From Calditrichota bacterium (GTDB lineage Bacteria > Calditrichota > Calditrichia > RBG-13-44-9), in the NCBI GenBank assembly GCA_024276455.1, contig JAJRXE010000224.1, positions 1 through 6,316 on the forward strand: a DNA stretch of 6,316 bases, given 5' to 3'. The notes below the pieces were generated by a model, which saw nothing but the letters and a program-made list of their open reading frames with translations, was not told the origin of the DNA and made no database searches. Made by a program: the position numbers and the translations under genes. Shown here one piece after another: positions 1 to 5,728 of this stretch (positions are counted from its first letter, which is position 1; every line of letters starts with the position of its first letter).

Positions 1-1
1 C

Positions 2-1357
2 ATGTTGGGAAGCGGGATTGTGGCTTACCGCTACAAACCCAATACCATTATGGCTTATTTGTACCGGTTAAGATTCTGGCAGGCGGAGCCCTTTCGAATT
101 AATCCCCTGGGAATCGTCAATCCCTTTCTGACCCGCTCTTCCCACTCGAAACTGGTGGTTTCCAGTTCGGCGAATGGAGCCCAATATGCCGGGTTCCTTT
201 CCCGGAAAGGGTTCCGGATGATTCCGGTGGTGGTGGGGCGAATATTTTTACCCACCGGTAAAAAGGATGAGTATTTTACTCTCGATATTTTTTACAATAT
301 CGGCGAGCTTTTCAAGTGGAATTTCATGACCCAGATTTTATTAGTCCTGATTTTATTCTTTTTCTTCTTAAATTCCCTCCTCATTCGGCGCATGGCGCGT
401 TTCGGCCAGCAAATCAACCAATTAATCGTGGAAAAGTTCGCTCAACTTCGCAAGGGGGTACAGGCCATTACCGGGGGGAATCTGGATTACCGGGTGCAGA
501 TTTCCGGGAATGATGAGTTTAGTGAATTTGCCGCCCATTTCAATCGCATGTCCGACGAACTAAAACGCTTTATGAAAGAAGCCCGGGAAAAAGAACGGCT
601 GAATCAGGAATTGCGGATTGCCCACGAAGTCCAATTAAAGATGTTGCCAGAGAAATTGCCGGAGATTCCGAACTATTTGATCGGGGCGGATCTGACCACC
701 GCCAATGAGGTGGGAGGCGATTTCTATGATGTCTTTCCTCTGGGAAAACATCGTTTTCTCGTTGCCATTGGGGATGTGTCAGGAAAAGGGATGTCGGCGG
801 CTTTTTACATGGCCCAGTTAATCAGCCTGCTTCGCTATTCCACCACCTTTACCACCGATCTGCTGGAACTGACCATGCGTTTGAATGAATACCTGGTTCG
901 GAACATTCTGGATCCGAACATTTTCGTCACCGCCATTCTGGGCATTTTGAATGTTTCCAGGAATACCTTTGAATTCGTGCGCGCCGGACACAATCTCCCG
1001 ATTTTGTTAAAATCGACTTCCGGGTTTGTTTTGCAAGAGATTAAATCCAGGGGAATGGCGCTGGGAATGACCCGCAACGAAACCATTTTCAAACAAAATC
1101 TGGAGCGGAAGAAAGTGAAAATGAATCCCGGTGATACGCTCATACTCTACACCGATGGCTTTACCGAGGCGGCAAAGAATCCGGGAGGACAGGGAATGAT
1201 TTATGGAGAAGAACAATTCCAGGAGCGGTTAAAAAAATGCGGACATTTGCCGCCAGACGAGCTCATTCAATGTGTGAAAAAGGACCTGGAAGATTTTTAC
1301 CAGGGCACGCCCCGTTTCGACGATGAGACGATTGTGGTGTTGAATAAAAAAAGGTGA
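2..1357 (+). CDS. HAMP-domain sensor with C-terminal PP2C/SpoIIE-type serine phosphatase (5' end missing)
   Basis: This is probably a membrane-bound protein phosphatase of the RsbU/SpoIIE class, which dephosphorylates anti-sigma-antagonist-type proteins in partner-switching pathways. The visible 451 residues show, in order: a non-cytoplasmic stretch (about 1-106), one very hydrophobic membrane helix (about 108-128, with a FFFF run), a HAMP domain (about 129-190, with GGNLDYRV and GNDEFSEFAAHFNRM), a charged helical linker (about 190-212), and the phosphatase domain (about 225-448). Metal-binding acidic residues are in place: D240 in EVGGDFYD, D258 in GDVSGKG, D385 in YTDGFTEA and D440/D441 in FDDETIVV, so it looks catalytically intact. 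The ATG at position 2 is unlikely to be the true start. A HAMP sensor with an outside N-terminal domain needs another membrane helix or signal upstream, and the frame is open to the window edge. The substrate protein and the sensed signal are unknown. It has no obvious functional tie to the downstream tetR/exporter unit. Confidence 0.92.
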   Translation: MLGSGIVAYRYKPNTIMAYLYRLRFWQAEPFRINPLGIVNPFLTRSSHSKLVVSSSANGAQYAGFLSRKGFRMIPVVVGRIFLPTGKKDEYFTLDIFYNIGELFKWNFMTQILLVLILFFFFLNSLLIRRMARFGQQINQLIVEKFAQLRKGVQAITGGNLDYRVQISGNDEFSEFAAHFNRMSDELKRFMKEAREKERLNQELRIAHEVQLKMLPEKLPEIPNYLIGADLTTANEVGGDFYDVFPLGKHRFLVAIGDVSGKGMSAAFYMAQLISLLRYSTTFTTDLLELTMRLNEYLVRNILDPNIFVTAILGILNVSRNTFEFVRAGHNLPILLKSTSGFVLQEIKSRGMALGMTRNETIFKQNLERKKVKMNPGDTLILYTDGFTEAAKNPGGQGMIYGEEQFQERLKKCGHLPPDELIQCVKKDLEDFYQGTPRFDDETIVVLNKKR

Positions 1358-1412
1358 AATGCACACCTGCTCAGGATAAGTAGAGAAAAGTTGTTTCAAA
1401 TGTAAAAAATTG

Positions 1413-1441
1413 TTGCAAAGGACGATCTAATCAATTATCTT
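1413..1441 (+). promoter_or_regulatory. Candidate sigma70-type promoter of the tetR gene
   Basis: A TTGCAA -35-like hexamer (1413-1418) is followed after exactly 17 bases by a TATCTT -10-like hexamer (1436-1441). Each matches the consensus at 4 of 6 positions. Transcription would begin near 1448, inside the inverted repeat at 1440-1468, which is a typical layout for autorepression. The match is only moderate in an AT-rich stretch, and the promoter consensus of this organism is not known. Confidence 0.45.
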
Positions 1442-1468
1442 TCGAACAAAAGAACGATTTGTTCGAAA
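1440..1468. promoter_or_regulatory. Operator 1: perfect 11-bp inverted repeat upstream of tetR
   Basis: The left arm TTTCGAACAAA (1440-1450) and the right arm TTTGTTCGAAA (1458-1468) are exact reverse complements separated by 7 bases. The two TTCGAA cores start at 1441 and 1462, 21 bp or two helical turns apart. The site overlaps the candidate -10 and the predicted transcription start, and ends 15 bases before the tetR ATG. This is the expected place for an autoregulatory TetR operator. The same core pair at the same spacing recurs before the exporter gene (2452-2480), which strongly supports a protein-binding role. Confidence 0.85.
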
Positions 1469-1483
1469 AGTTGGAGATTGAAT

Positions 1484-2074
1484 ATGGAATTCGCCGATAA
1501 ACTGAATCGCAAGGAAGTGATTCTGAAAGTAGCGCAGAACCTGTTTACCCGCTTTGGACTGGCCAAGACCACCATTGAGGACATCGCCCGGCGGGCGCGC
1601 ATGGGTAAAGCCAGCATTTACTACTACTTCAAGAGTAAAGAGGCCATTTACCAGGAAGTGATTAATAAGGAGGGGCGGGAGCTGCGCGCTAAAATTGTGG
1701 CGGCGGTGGAGCGGGAAACCACCCCGCAGCGCAAAATCCGCACCTATGTGCTGACCCGGGTGGCAGCCCTGAAGGAGCTGGCCAACTATTACACCGCCTT
1801 TCGGGATGAGTATCTGGAGCAGTACGCGTTTATTGAAAAGGCGCGGGAAGAGTACAATCGCTTCGAGAAAGAGTTGATTCGTTCCATCTTGCAGGAAGGG
1901 GTGGACAGCGGGGAATTCGAGATTGCCAACACGGAGCTGACCGCGGAGGTGATTCTGGCGGCGCTGAAGGGGCTGGAGTTTCACTGGACCCTCAACGTGC
2001 CCATGGAGACCATCGAACGGAATGTGGACAGCCTGCTGAATATCCTCTTCCGCGGCATCGAAAAACGCGGGTGA
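1484..2074 (+). CDS. TetR/AcrR-family transcriptional regulator
   Basis: This is a 196-residue DNA-binding repressor of normal TetR length. The N-terminal domain (about 8-56) carries the classic pattern: a first helix around VILKVAQNLFTRFG, then the helix-turn-helix (about 29-48, TTIEDIARRARMGKASIYYY), then FKSKEAIY. The remaining, mostly helical C-terminal part (about 60-196) should bind an effector and dimerise; its ligand cannot be read from sequence. The ATG at 1484 is chosen because GGAG (1473-1476) lies 7 bases before it. An in-frame TTG at 1478 would leave only one base of spacing. The inverted repeat at 1440-1468 just upstream, and its matched copy before the exporter gene, suggest that it represses both itself and the exporter. 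A TetR gene beside an RND exporter is a very common arrangement for ligand-induced export. Confidence 0.96.
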   Translation: MEFADKLNRKEVILKVAQNLFTRFGLAKTTIEDIARRARMGKASIYYYFKSKEAIYQEVINKEGRELRAKIVAAVERETTPQRKIRTYVLTRVAALKELANYYTAFRDEYLEQYAFIEKAREEYNRFEKELIRSILQEGVDSGEFEIANTELTAEVILAALKGLEFHWTLNVPMETIERNVDSLLNILFRGIEKRG

Positions 2075-2093
2075 TTCCAGGTGGGGTTGTTTA

Positions 2094-2121
2094 CCACGAA
2101 TTACACGAATTGACACGAATG
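2094..2121 (+). repeat. Left terminal inverted repeat, three CACGAAT units
   Basis: CACGAAT occurs at 2095-2101, 2104-2110 and 2114-2120, with start-to-start steps of 9 and 10 bases. Compared with the reverse complement of 2402-2429, 24 of 28 positions are identical, and the 9-then-10 step pattern counted from the outside is preserved in both arms. It begins 20 bases after the tetR stop codon. Confidence 0.85.
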
Positions 2122-2156
2122 AAGTAATGATTGGAAGATAAGTAAATTGGAAGATC

Positions 2157-2197
2157 GGAAAATTGGAAAATTAGAAGATTAAAAGATTGAAAGGTTT
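2157..2197 (+). repeat. Inner AT-rich inverted arm (left)
   Basis: This 41-base stretch is made of ATTGGAAAATTAGAAGATT-like units. It matches the reverse complement of 2345-2385; the best 20-base core (ATTGGAAAATTAGAAGATTA) agrees at 17 of 20 positions. Some of the match reflects low complexity, but the order and position inside the outer arms are consistent with a nested palindrome. Confidence 0.6.
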
Positions 2198-2344
2198 GGG
2201 AGGTGAAGATACAGCGGGAGGACGAAAAGGGTAAAAGGGACATACGGGCATAAAGGCATAGGGAGCGTAGCGGACATAAAAGACTATTCGATTTTTGACT
2301 TTCGATATTTGATTTTTTCTCCCTATCCGGGTGGTTAATTTTTC

Positions 2345-2385
2345 AAAACTTTACAATTTTCAAATTTTCTAATTTTTCAATTTTT
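2345..2385 (-). repeat. Inner AT-rich inverted arm (right)
   Basis: This is the partner of 2157-2197, read on the opposite strand. It contains AATTTTTCAA and CAAATTTTCTAATTT runs. Together the two arms could form an imperfect stem about 40 bp long in RNA or extruded DNA. Confidence 0.6.
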
Positions 2386-2401
2386 AAATTAAGAAATTTC
2401 C

Positions 2402-2429
2402 CATTCGTGTTCATTCGTGTCATTTGTGG
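2402..2429 (-). repeat. Right terminal inverted repeat, three ATTCGTG-type units
   Basis: ATTCGTG occurs at 2403-2409 and 2413-2419, and a variant ATTTGTG at 2422-2428. This mirrors the left arm at 2094-2121. It ends 22 bases before operator 2, so the repeat directly abuts the exporter's control region. Confidence 0.85.
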
Positions 2430-2451
2430 GGAGAAAAAAATTTTACCAGAA

Positions 2452-2480
2452 GTTCGAACGGAGAACGGAAAGATTCGAAA
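2452..2480. promoter_or_regulatory. Operator 2: TTCGAAC-N14-TTCGAAA site upstream of the RND exporter
   Basis: TTCGAAC (2453-2459) and TTCGAAA (2474-2480) are separated by 14 bases. The same 14 defined bases occur at the same spacing in operator 1 (1441-1447 and 1462-1468). GTTCGAAC at 2452-2459 is itself a perfect palindrome. The flanking symmetry is weaker than in operator 1. The site ends 4 bases before the Shine-Dalgarno and 15 bases before the exporter ATG, so bound repressor could block initiation or the early leader. I could not identify a convincing -35/-10 pair for this gene. Confidence 0.82.
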
Positions 2481-2484
2481 CGAC

Positions 2485-2490
2485 AGGAGG
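2485..2490 (+). promoter_or_regulatory. Shine-Dalgarno that fixes the exporter start
   Basis: AGGAGG lies 5 bases before the ATG at 2496. This makes 2496 the start rather than the in-frame TTG at 2424, which lies in the right repeat arm and would place the operator inside the coding region. Confidence 0.92.
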
Positions 2491-2495
2491 TTTGC

Positions 2496-5417
2496 ATGCA
2501 GCGTTTTGCCTATCTGGTGCTGAAATATCGCCGAAGCATCATTGGTCTCACTATTGTACTCACCCTCTTCTTTGCCTACCAGCTTCGCTTTGCGCGGGTC
2601 AACAGCGATTTACTGTCCTATCTGAAGCCGGACGATCCGGCGGTACAGTTGTTCAATCGCGTGGGGGAGGAGTACGCCGGTACGGCCATGGCGATGGTGG
2701 GACTGGAAGCGGATGATGTGTTCCAGTATGCCACCCTGCAAACCATCAACCGACTCACCGAGAAAATCAAACAGGTGCCCGGCGTGGCGTCGGTCACCAG
2801 CCTGACGGACATCCTGGACATCCGCGGGGTGGAAGGCGGGCTGGAAGTGGGGCGCCTGATTGACAAAAACAATATTCCGGAAGACCCGTCGGAACTGCGG
2901 CGCATCCGGGAATACACCCTTTCCAAAGACATGTACAACGGACGCATCGTTTCCCCGGACGGCCGCATCACCATCATCATCGCCCGGATTCAGCAGCAGG
3001 CGGACAAACAGGCGGTGGCGCAGGAGATTCAGCGCATTGCCCGCGCCGAAGCCAGCAACTACCGCCTCTACTTCTCCGGGCTTCCCATGCAGATGATTGA
3101 AATCAACAACATCATTCTGCGGGACATGTTCCGGCTGGTGCCGGTAGTGGTGCTGGTGCTGCTGCTGGTGCTCTATTTCAGCTTTCGTACCGTGCGCGGG
3201 GTGGTGCTACCGCTGGTAACCGTGCTCATTAGCACCACCTGGGCCATGGGACTGATGGTGATGGCCGGAGTGGAGCTTTCCATCATTTCCAACATCATGC
3301 CGGTGGTGCTCATTGCGGTGGGCTCGGCCTACGGGATTCACATGATTGCCCGCTACAAGGAGGAAGTGCTACACTGCCGGGAGATGTCCCGCTGCATCCG
3401 CGATGCCCTGGCGGAAGTGGGAGTGCCCATTATTCTGGCAGGACTCACCACGCTGATCGGATTCTTCTCCTTCGTGGGGTCTTACCTCACCTCGGTCACC
3501 CATTTCGGCATCTTTACCGGTATCGGAGTGCTGTTTGCACTGGTGGTGTCCATCACCTTTCTGCCCGCCGTACTCTCCTATCTGAAACCGCCACGCATCC
3601 GGCGTAGCGCGGAAGGGAAGGAATCGCACTTTGTGGTGCACCTGATGGACCGGCTAGCGGCCTTTGTGCTGCGGCGGGAACGGCTCATTGTGGGTGGTTC
3701 GGTGGTCATTATCATTTTTGCACTGGTGGGGCTTCCCCGACTTCACCGGGAAGTAAACATGCTGGAGTATTTCCCGGAGGACACGGACATCCGCATTGCC
3801 GAAAACATGATGGAGAAGAATTTCGGCGGCTCCTACCAGGTGCAGATTGTGGTGCAGGGCGATTTGAAGAATCCCTTTGTGCTGAAGGAGATGCGGCGGC
3901 TGGAGAAGTACCTGCGCAACGTGCCGGACGTGAGCAAGCCGCAGAGCGTGGCGGATTTGATTTGCGAGATGAACCGGGTGATGAACGGCCACTACACCGT
4001 GCCGGAGACCCGGGAGGGCGTAGCCAACCTGTGGTTCTTCATCGAAAGTGAGAACATCATGGAGCAACTGGTGAATCCCGACGCCACGGAAGGCATTGTG
4101 CAGGCCACTCTGGCCAGCTGGGACACCGGTGAGATTCTGAGAGCGGTGAATCGGATTAATGCCATCCTGCATCAGCAGATGGATTCCAGTCTGGTGGTGG
4201 TGAAAGGGGTGCAACTGCAGCAACCGGAGGTGCGCCGCTATCTGACCGGAGAGATGGTGCGGGACATTCTGCTGGATGCCCGGCATTACCACCTGCCGCT
4301 GCCGGACAGCACCGCGCTGGCCGGGGCGGTGGCGCAGCTCTGGTCTATGAAGCGGGTGAGCTTCTCCCGGCCGGTGCTGGACAGCCTGCGCCGTCGGCTG
4401 ATTGCGTTCTTCCGGGATGAATCGGAGATCGAGATTGAGAGCGATCGGCGGGTGGAGCGGATCGTCTCCGCCACCGTGCAGGCGCTCCAGCGCGGTATGC
4501 TGCCCTCCGAAGCGGAACTGGAGCGCATCCTGCGCCGCAATCTCTCCGCGGAACAGCGGCAGGATCGGGAAGCGATTCAGGAAACGGCCTATTCCCTGCG
4601 GGTGATTTTGCGCGATTTTTACCAGCACCAGAAAATCCAGGCCGGAGTGGAGCGGGTGCTGGCGCTGTGGCCGGATTCCCTGCGCGGACAGTCCGATTTT
4701 CGGGACGATGTGCGGGACGACCTGTGGCGTCTGAACGAACACCAGGTGGCGCTTCCGACGAAAGTTGCCCGGCAGCTTGACCTGCAGGGAGACACGGTGA
4801 CGGTGCATTACCTCCAGACCGGCATGCCCACCATCTTCACCCGGCTGGACGAGAGTCTGGTGCGAAGCCAGGTGCAGAGTCTGGCCATCGCCTTCGTGCT
4901 GGTAACTATCATTTTGATAATTCAGTTGCGCTCGGTGGGTGGCGGACTGCTGGCCGTCTCGCCCATTGCGCTGACGGTGTTGCTCAACTTTGCCCTGATG
5001 GCTTACCTGAATGTGGGACTGGACAACGCCACCATGATGATTGCCAGTATCGCCATCGGTATCGGTATCGACTATTCCATTCATTTTAGCAATCGGTTTA
5101 AAGAAGAATTGCGCGCCGGACGCGATCGGGTGGAAGCGCTGGACGTCACCCTGCGCACCACCGGTCGAGCCATTCTGATCAATGCCGCTTCGGTGGCGCT
5201 GGGATTCATCGTGCTGCTGTTTGCCCGGCTGGTACCGCTGCGCCACTTCGGCTGGTTAACTGCCACCACCATGATTTTCAGCGCAGCGGGCGCCATCACC
5301 TTCCTGCCGGCGGTGATGCTGCTGACCGGCATCCGCCTGGTGGGGAAAAATATGAGCCCGCGCCCGTCTGGCCAGCCGGACAGGAAACACGCGAAAAACG
5401 GGAAAAAAGAGAAATGA
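2496..5417 (+). CDS. RND-superfamily (MMPL/COG1033-type) exporter, 12 transmembrane helices
   Basis: This is a 973-residue inner-membrane exporter, probably proton-driven. It has the two-fold RND plan: TM1 (about 14-30), periplasmic loop 1 (about 31-212), TM2-TM6 (about 213-362), TM7 (about 396-414), periplasmic loop 2 (about 415-791), TM8-TM12 (about 794-945), and a short basic tail. Each half opens with a similar motif after its first helix (NSDLLSYLKPDDP at 36-48; NMLEYFPEDTDI at 421-432). The TM10 segment GIGIDYSIHF retains Asp859-Tyr860, the likely proton-relay pair. The matching TM4 segment, VGSAYGIHM, has Ala278 instead of Asp. Loop 2 is about twice the length of loop 1 because of a charged, helix-rich region at about 558-765. 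Relatives include MmpL lipid exporters, the hopanoid transporter HpnN and sterol-transport RND proteins, so a hydrophobic or lipid substrate is inferred. The operator before it indicates TetR control. Confidence 0.95.
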   Translation: MQRFAYLVLKYRRSIIGLTIVLTLFFAYQLRFARVNSDLLSYLKPDDPAVQLFNRVGEEYAGTAMAMVGLEADDVFQYATLQTINRLTEKIKQVPGVASVTSLTDILDIRGVEGGLEVGRLIDKNNIPEDPSELRRIREYTLSKDMYNGRIVSPDGRITIIIARIQQQADKQAVAQEIQRIARAEASNYRLYFSGLPMQMIEINNIILRDMFRLVPVVVLVLLLVLYFSFRTVRGVVLPLVTVLISTTWAMGLMVMAGVELSIISNIMPVVLIAVGSAYGIHMIARYKEEVLHCREMSRCIRDALAEVGVPIILAGLTTLIGFFSFVGSYLTSVTHFGIFTGIGVLFALVVSITFLPAVLSYLKPPRIRRSAEGKESHFVVHLMDRLAAFVLRRERLIVGGSVVIIIFALVGLPRLHREVNMLEYFPEDTDIRIAENMMEKNFGGSYQVQIVVQGDLKNPFVLKEMRRLEKYLRNVPDVSKPQSVADLICEMNRVMNGHYTVPETREGVANLWFFIESENIMEQLVNPDATEGIVQATLASWDTGEILRAVNRINAILHQQMDSSLVVVKGVQLQQPEVRRYLTGEMVRDILLDARHYHLPLPDSTALAGAVAQLWSMKRVSFSRPVLDSLRRRLIAFFRDESEIEIESDRRVERIVSATVQALQRGMLPSEAELERILRRNLSAEQRQDREAIQETAYSLRVILRDFYQHQKIQAGVERVLALWPDSLRGQSDFRDDVRDDLWRLNEHQVALPTKVARQLDLQGDTVTVHYLQTGMPTIFTRLDESLVRSQVQSLAIAFVLVTIILIIQLRSVGGGLLAVSPIALTVLLNFALMAYLNVGLDNATMMIASIAIGIGIDYSIHFSNRFKEELRAGRDRVEALDVTLRTTGRAILINAASVALGFIVLLFARLVPLRHFGWLTATTMIFSAAGAITFLPAVMLLTGIRLVGKNMSPRPSGQPDRKHAKNGKKEK

Positions 5418-5524
5418 CTAAAATAAAAAGGAAGACCTTTGAAAAAAATGTTTTAAACCGCAAAGACGATATGGCGCGAAGAGTAAATAATATGAAAGGG
5501 AAATAGTGAAAAAAGTGGATAAAA

Positions 5525-5565
5525 GGGACATAGGGACATAAGGGAAATAGTGGCATAGGGACATA
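5525..5565 (+). repeat. GGGACATA short repeats
   Basis: Exact GGGACATA copies sit at 5525-5532, 5533-5540 and 5558-5565, with degenerate GGGAAATAGTGGCATA material between. One exact copy (2237-2244) and a partial GGACATA (2272-2278) occur in the other intergenic element. The same unit therefore appears in both spacers and not in the coding regions I read. Confidence 0.7.
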
Positions 5566-5601
5566 CGTGGTATATAAGACTGATTTTCGATTTTCGATTT
5601 T

Positions 5602-5610
5602 TGATATAAT
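5602..5610 (+). promoter_or_regulatory. Candidate extended -10 promoter for the LolA-like gene
   Basis: TGATATAAT provides the TGn extension and a perfect TATAAT, about 119 bases before the ATG at 5729. There is no good -35 at 17 bases, as is often acceptable for extended -10 promoters. AT-rich repeat sequence makes a chance match plausible. If real, the gene could be transcribed separately from the exporter. Confidence 0.35.
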
Positions 5611-5683
5611 AACGTTTTTCTAAATGATTCATTTTTTTCGCGTTTTTTCGTTTATTTAGCGGGCTAAAAATCATAGATGTTAT

Positions 5684-5708
5684 TTTCGTGTAATTCGTGA
5701 AATTCGTG
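5684..5708 (-). repeat. Three ATTCGTG-type units before the LolA-like gene
   Basis: TTTCGTG (5684-5690), ATTCGTG (5693-5699) and ATTCGTG (5702-5708) repeat every 9 bases, in the same orientation as the right arm at 2402-2429. No matching CACGAAT arm is present on the other side of this spacer. In both spacers this motif lies close upstream of the next start codon. Confidence 0.8.
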
Positions 5709-5716
5709 ATTAAAAA

Positions 5717-5723
5717 AGGAGGG
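5717..5723 (+). promoter_or_regulatory. Shine-Dalgarno of the LolA-like gene
   Basis: AGGAGGG lies 5 bases before the ATG at 5729, the same spacing as for the exporter gene. It supports this start and efficient translation. Confidence 0.9.
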
Positions 5724-5728
5724 ATCCC

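Larger units (their letters stand above)
2094..2429. repeat. Nested palindromic intergenic repeat element (about 336 bp)
   Basis: This element fills most of the 421-bp gap between tetR and the exporter gene; no gene is seen here. Its ends are inverted copies of a three-fold CACGAAT motif (arms at 2094-2121 and 2402-2429). Inside lies a second pair of inverted AT-rich arms (2157-2197 and 2345-2385). The centre holds degenerate GGGACATA/GGCATA units (2237-2278), then TTCGATTTTTGA-like units (about 2287-2313), and a small ATAGGGAG/CTCCCTAT inverted pair (2258-2265 and 2319-2326). The concentric symmetry suggests a mobile or amplified non-coding element, or a transcribed long hairpin. It contains no transposase-like coding region. 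Confidence 0.75.
5458..5662. repeat. Second mosaic intergenic element with imperfect inverted ends
   Basis: The left end, CCGCAAAGACG to GGCGCGAA (5458-5480), resembles the reverse complement of 5637-5662. CCGC, ACGA and CGCGAA blocks are kept in the same order, with small gaps. Between the ends, the order 'AAAAGGGACATA units, then ATAAGACT, then TTCGATTTTTGA units' parallels the core of the element at 2094-2429. It looks like a relative of that element with different outer arms. Confidence 0.55.
5418..5728. other. Gene-free AT-rich spacer with mosaic repeats
   Basis: No coding region is supported in this 311-bp gap. Its left quarter (5418-5457) is A-rich with no clear terminator. The rest holds a degraded inverted pair (5458-5480 and 5637-5662), GGGACATA units (5525-5565), TTCGAT-type units (about 5582-5604), an extended -10 sequence (5602-5610), and three (A/T)TTCGTG units (5684-5708). 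The absence of a strong terminator leaves read-through from the exporter gene to the LolA-like gene possible. Confidence 0.75.

Noticed and set aside
1352..1368. AGGTG/CACCT hairpin at the end of the phosphatase gene as a terminator
   Set aside because: The stem is only 5 bp with a 7-base loop and no following T-run.
1478..1483. TTG start two codons before the tetR ATG
   Set aside because: GGAG at 1473-1476 is only one base away from the TTG but 7 bases from the ATG at 1484.
1427..2116. Minus-strand open frame of 229 codons over tetR
   Set aside because: It is antisense to a clear TetR gene, has no domain pattern or ribosome site, and includes the repeat arm.
2424..2495. In-frame TTG as an earlier start for the exporter gene
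   Set aside because: It would add 24 polar residues before a normal RND N-terminus, has no Shine-Dalgarno, and would make the repeat arm and operator 2 coding. AGGAGG at 2485-2490 clearly serves the ATG at 2496.
3654..5246. Long (530-codon) open frame on the minus strand inside the exporter gene
   Set aside because: Its product is an implausible His/Gln-rich sequence without recognisable motifs. It is antisense to a well-supported transporter and arises from that gene's codon bias.
5427..5440. AAAGG/CCTTT hairpin after the exporter gene as a terminator
   Set aside because: The stem is weak (5 bp, three A-T pairs) and is followed by an A-rich rather than T-rich stretch.
5525..5708. CRISPR array suggested by regularly spaced short repeats
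   Set aside because: Repeats are 7-8 bases, degenerate, and spaced 8-25 bases apart. There are no conserved long repeats, unique spacers or cas genes.
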